In this document: positions 60,659 to 64,000 of the stretch, piece by piece
How positions within the stretch are numbered: the stretch's first letter is position 1
Layout: every line of letters starts with the position of its first letter
From: Scleromitrula shiraiana
Lineage: Eukaryota; Ascomycota; Leotiomycetes; Helotiales; Sclerotiniaceae
Reading direction: 5' to 3'
DNA length: 64,000 nt
Assembly (NCBI GenBank): GCA_028455995.1
Contig: JABELC010000009.1
Span: 496,001-560,000 of the forward strand
The notes under the pieces: model-generated
Told to the model about the DNA's origin: nothing
The model's database searches: none
Seen by the model: only the letters and a program-made list of their open reading frames with translations
Made by a program: the position numbers and the translations under genes

Positions 60659-60730
60659 GGCCTGCTGGCCCAATGGCAAGGCGCTTGACTACGAATCAAG
60701 AGATTGCAGGTTCGATCCCTGCGTAGGTCA
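60659..60730 (+). tRNA. tRNA-Arg (ACG)
   Basis: A 72-nt cloverleaf without intron. The acceptor pairs GGCCTGC with GTAGGTC (two G-U pairs), with discriminator A. The anticodon arm is CTTGA-CTACGAA-TCAAG with anticodon ACG. The T arm is GCAGG-TTCGATC-CCTGC, matching the B box GGTTCGATCC. The A-box-like TGGCCCAATGG lies in the D arm. After inosine modification it reads CGU, CGC and CGA. Confidence 0.93.
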
Positions 60731-60737
60731 TGATTTA

Positions 60738-60744
60738 TTTTTTT
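60738..60744 (+). terminator. RNA polymerase III terminator
   Basis: Seven T begin 7 nt after the tRNA 3' end, and a second T7 follows at 60746-60752. Such runs end Pol III transcription. Confidence 0.7.
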
Positions 60745-60795
60745 GTTTTTTTGTTGTTCGTATGAGAGGGAAGGAAGGGGAGGAGTAGGTGTTTT

Positions 60796-60798
<3 letters not shown>

Positions 60799-60826
<28 letters not shown>
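60799..60826. repeat. Poly-T run, 28 nt
   Basis: Twenty-eight T on the plus strand, about 70 bp past the tRNA. It could be a slipped homopolymer, or the oligo-A trace of a retroposition event in minus orientation; no inserted body is evident. Confidence 0.85.
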
Positions 60827-61530
60827 GGATGGGATGGAGATGGAATTTTGACTGTAGAGTTTTGGATATTGGGGGGGGGGAATATGTAATTATTGGTGGG
60901 TGATGGGTAGGGAAGTATACAGTTAGTTGGATGGTGGGTATATATACGATCTGTTGAAGTTCATGAAGTCCGTTCAGTTGGTGTGCAAGCATGTACATTT
61001 CAAGTTGAAATATCTGGATATGGAATGGACATGAAAAAATGGATGGATTAGTTCAAGAGATATTCGAATGTATACTTTCATTAGCTTGAGATGTATTCGA
61101 ATGTTTATGCTTTGAGTAGACATATAGAAATGAATCAATTCGAATGCTCCCATCCACTCGATAGCTTTCTGCCACTCCAATCTACTACCCTGCTCACCAG
61201 TCTTCTTTGTGAGTTAGATAGATACCTTGCTCTCATCATATATAGTACGGAAGCAAGAGATATATATATATAATCAAGACTGCAATAGTGCACTCCTCAC
61301 AAGTTCTTTGCTTCCTTCCTCTTCAAGTCTCAAATCCGATATAATAACTTGAGATTACCAAACCTTTGAAGATCCACCAGAAACATGATCATTAATTAAT
61401 ATGCTATGCTAGCACTACTAGATTCATTCATTCATTCACCCCTCCCGGCTCTATCTGTTTTGTTTACGTTCCTGGATCCTCCTCCTCCTACCCTACGCAT
61501 CTAACTTTCATTCACTTAACTTCTACCCTC

Positions 61531-61572
61531 TCTTCCCTCTTCCCTCTTCCCTCTTCCCTCTTCCCTCTTCCC
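61531..61572. repeat. Heptanucleotide repeat (TCTTCCC)6
   Basis: Six near-perfect tandem copies of TCTTCCC, strongly pyrimidine on the plus strand. Confidence 0.85.
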
Positions 61573-63285
61573 TCTTCTCCTGGTCATATGAATACCAAAA
61601 ATTCCGAAGAATTTTGTATACAGGTAACCTATGTACATCAGCACCTCAAGAAAACCACATACTAGTACAACGATTAGTTAGACTGCCGAGAGGAGAGAGG
61701 ACGTAAAAAGAAAGTTTTACTTTTCAAATTGCACATCCGCCTCATCCATCAGTAGAATATACATGTTTCCCGGGAGCGTTTTGAGCCCTTTGTCTTTCAA
61801 GAAAGGCGCCAACGAGATGTGACTTGTCGCAGCTAACGAAGAGAAGATGAGTAATACTGGAATTCGTTCTCTTCTCTTCTATTCTGGTCTTTTGGATTGA
61901 TACTTCATTGATATCTGTGCATGCATATGTTGGAAATGAAACGAGAGGGAGAGAAGGAAAGGAGATATGAGGAACTCAATAGCTTGGACCTGGACGCGGT
62001 CTCGTTGCTGGAAGATAAGGAGTAAGTAAATACGGGAAGTCATTACGAATGGCGGAGGGAAGCACGGTAGGGAGCAGCTTGCTGATCCATCCATACATCT
62101 GTCATGCCAAGCGGGGTTTGTTTACAAAAGCCAGAGAAAGCAGTTCAAGTGACAGCCAGACAAGTCGGATGGTTCGACGATATTCCGAGGGGTATGACTG
62201 TCTGCATGCTAAGTCGACACACAGAACTAGCTGAATACCCGCGTGAAATGGCCACTGGTTCCCCGCTCAAGAAGCCCTGGAAAACTCAAATTGTATAGTC
62301 TTATCCAAGGAGCAAGGTGAATGCATCCTAGAAGAAATACAGGAAAAACACAAAGGCGTAATCATCCCCTGAGCACGTATTCTCGGGACTGCCATCAAGA
62401 AGTCTACATCTACAGGATAGTGGACTCTAATACCATCGATATCCAACAGGACCCTCACAAAATACCACGCCAACCCGCAAACGTACCTACGAAACCATAC
62501 CGACAGTCCTACTCGCAGCACTCGATAGAGTGAAGACGAAGGCGGATGCAGGTCCCGAAGAGGAAGAAGAGGTTTCCGAGAAATTCGATGCCGAGCCTTT
62601 GCATTTGCATCCATACGGATGGAATCCCATTCCCAAAAATGAGAAGATCGTTCACAGGATAAGATATTCAGCCTAGTTTGCCTGCCGGCTAGTAGCTGCG
62701 ATAGTCGCCAGATGCGAAGGAGGAGTGAGGAGAGGGATATTAGTACGGGTTAGTTTGCATCACGTTTGGTGTTGGATTGAGGATTCTAAGGGGAATAGGA
62801 TTTGCTTCGATGATGGGGGTTTCTTGTGTAGGAGGGGTTGGGAGGGTCGGATATAGATGGTACGGGGTGAGGTGGGGTGGATGTATCGTCGTTGAAGGAA
62901 AACTTTTAATGGGGATCTTTTGGAATGTAGGAAGAAATGGGAGAGATAGGAGGAGAGGTAGAGAGAGGGAAAGGTGGGAAAATTGAGGTAGGGAGTTTGA
63001 TGTAATAAAACGCGTAATGGAATGCGTAATGGAACGAGTAATTTAATATAATGAAGAATAAAATATACAAAACACGAAGTCAATCCCCCCCATCCCCAGA
63101 TCTTTCTCTTCTTTTCTCTCCACCTCTCTTCCCCAGTCATTATCATCCAGCCATCCATTCATCCATCCATCCAGCCATCATAATATATACATACACTCCC
63201 TTCTACTAATCCATCCATCGATTAACCAAGTAACCACTATTCTTTCCAACCCAACCCAATCCAATCCAACGCCCGCCATATTTAT

Positions 63286-63320
63286 ATTCCATATCCATAT
63301 CCATATCCATATCCATATCC
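63286..63320. repeat. Hexanucleotide repeat (ATATCC)5
   Basis: Five tandem ATATCC units with a degenerate leading copy. A CATCCATCC tract lies just upstream at about 63150-63175. Confidence 0.85.
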
Positions 63321-63747
63321 ACTTATTTACTCATTTATGTACGTTCCCATCCCACTATTTCACAACAATGAGAATCGTATGATACTACAATGTAAAATAA
63401 CAATAATATAATATATAAGTATCCAGACTCGAGACATCTTATCTCATTTCCCTCGTGTCCATGGAGATGAACAAGATTAACAACTCGGATATTTGATCCA
63501 ATGGAATGGATATCGGATTATTCGCATCAGGATATGATTGTTGGGTCTTGATGGATGAAACTCTCGGTTTGTTTTTAATTTTCCTTTCACCATCCCGATT
63601 CGATTCGATTCGATATGATATGGTATGATCCGGTCCTCATAAGCAAGCCATGGATACATATGCATATGCATATGCATCCATAATTCTCGCTCCCACAGGC
63701 CCTCCTTTTCTCTCACGAGGGGAAGGAAAGACGAAGAAAGAATCCCC

Positions 63748-64000
63748 TTAAATCCTAACATTCTCCTTCCTATTTGTAACCGAATCCGTTCTAACATCCA
63801 CTCCCGTAGCCCCCACCCCCCCATTAATCACCTTCCCATTTCCATTCCCAAGCACCTTCATCTTATCCGCATCCGCATCCGCGCCCGCAACCGCAGCAAC
63901 CCTATCCACACCCTCCCTCTTCAACGCATCCAACCGCATCTCCTCCGCCAATTCATTCTCATCATTATCACTCCTATCATCCTCGGCGACATTCAAAAAC
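63748..64000 (-). CDS. C-terminal end of an unidentified acidic protein (partial)
   Basis: A minus-strand frame is open from the window edge to a stop at 63748 (about 83 residues). It begins FLNVAEDDRSDNDENELAEE, continues with an Ala/Asp/Gly-rich part, and ends SVTNRKENVRI. The acidic, helical start and the low-complexity tail suit the C-terminus of a larger protein whose body lies outside. No domain is identifiable. The apparent internal start is not an ATG. Confidence 0.5.
   Translation of the reverse strand, partial: FLNVAEDDRSDNDENELAEEMRLDALKREGVDRVAAVAGADADADKMKVLGNGNGKVINGGVGATGVDVRTDSVTNRKENVRI

Larger units (their letters stand above)
60731..63747. other. 3-kb gene-poor tract with microsatellites
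   Basis: Between the tRNA and the terminal partial gene, apart from the repeats listed separately, I recognise no gene. Frames near 62000-62600 and 62760-63158 are low-complexity or shadow-like. Confidence 0.45.

Noticed and set aside
63140..63320. Telomere-like or CRISPR-like repeat array
   Set aside because: CATCCATCC and ATATCC are simple microsatellites without spacers, and they do not match the TTAGGG telomere unit.

Overview
The window is nuclear DNA of a filamentous ascomycete. Genes carry short GT-AG introns (mostly 46-150 nt), some with visible TACTAAC/CTAAC branch sites. The proteins are fungal-type, and the window holds a PRP8 intein and a long AT-rich tract with the all-transition signature of repeat-induced point mutation (RIP). 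The combination fits a leotiomycete of the Botrytis/Sclerotinia group. That placement is inference, since no species marker was compared. Gene models were built by hand: I joined exons so that phase, splice sites and family similarity all agreed.

Left block (1-12.7 kb). GEP4 (minus) and SMD3 (plus) are divergent housekeeping genes, followed by an IRC6/p34-type adaptin-binding protein. After 3.1 kb of leader-like DNA comes an intronless protein with a Myb/SANT-like N-terminus. Then, on the minus strand, come an alpha/beta hydrolase that splices in frame into a 2OG-Fe(II) oxygenase, and a pantothenate/allantoate-type MFS transporter.

AT island (13.3-22.56 kb). This contains a complete but RIP-destroyed Ty1/copia retrotransposon, 14619-22244. 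It has 160-bp LTRs, an ATATA target duplication, and recognisable reverse transcriptase and RNase H coding remains on the plus strand. It sits inside an older AT-rich repeat marked by the word ACTAGTAGTA.

Middle block (22.9-32.5 kb). Next to the island is a ten-exon, open-frame O-acetylhomoserine sulfhydrylase-like gene. Its PLP lysine is Glu and several other active-site positions are changed. Then come PHS1 (fatty-acid elongation dehydratase), a possible small Cys-rich protein, vacuolar alkaline phosphatase PHO8 and ribosomal protein eL34, which is divergent from PRP8.

Right block (32.8-64 kb). PRP8 carries a 613-residue LAGLIDADG intein. It is followed by a Myb-type regulator isolated between two roughly 3.3-kb non-coding stretches, then COX4, convergent with an HMT1-type vacuolar ABC transporter. 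A 9-kb gene-poor tract follows, with homopolymer runs, microsatellites and one tRNA-Arg(ACG). The window ends inside the C-terminal end of an unidentified acidic protein.

Most genes are independent housekeeping functions: splicing (SMD3, PRP8), mitochondrial function (GEP4, COX4), vacuole (PHO8, HMT1) and lipid elongation (PHS1). The accessory material is the hydrolase-oxygenase fusion, the MFS transporter and the sulfhydrylase-like pseudoenzyme, which surround the retrotransposon island.
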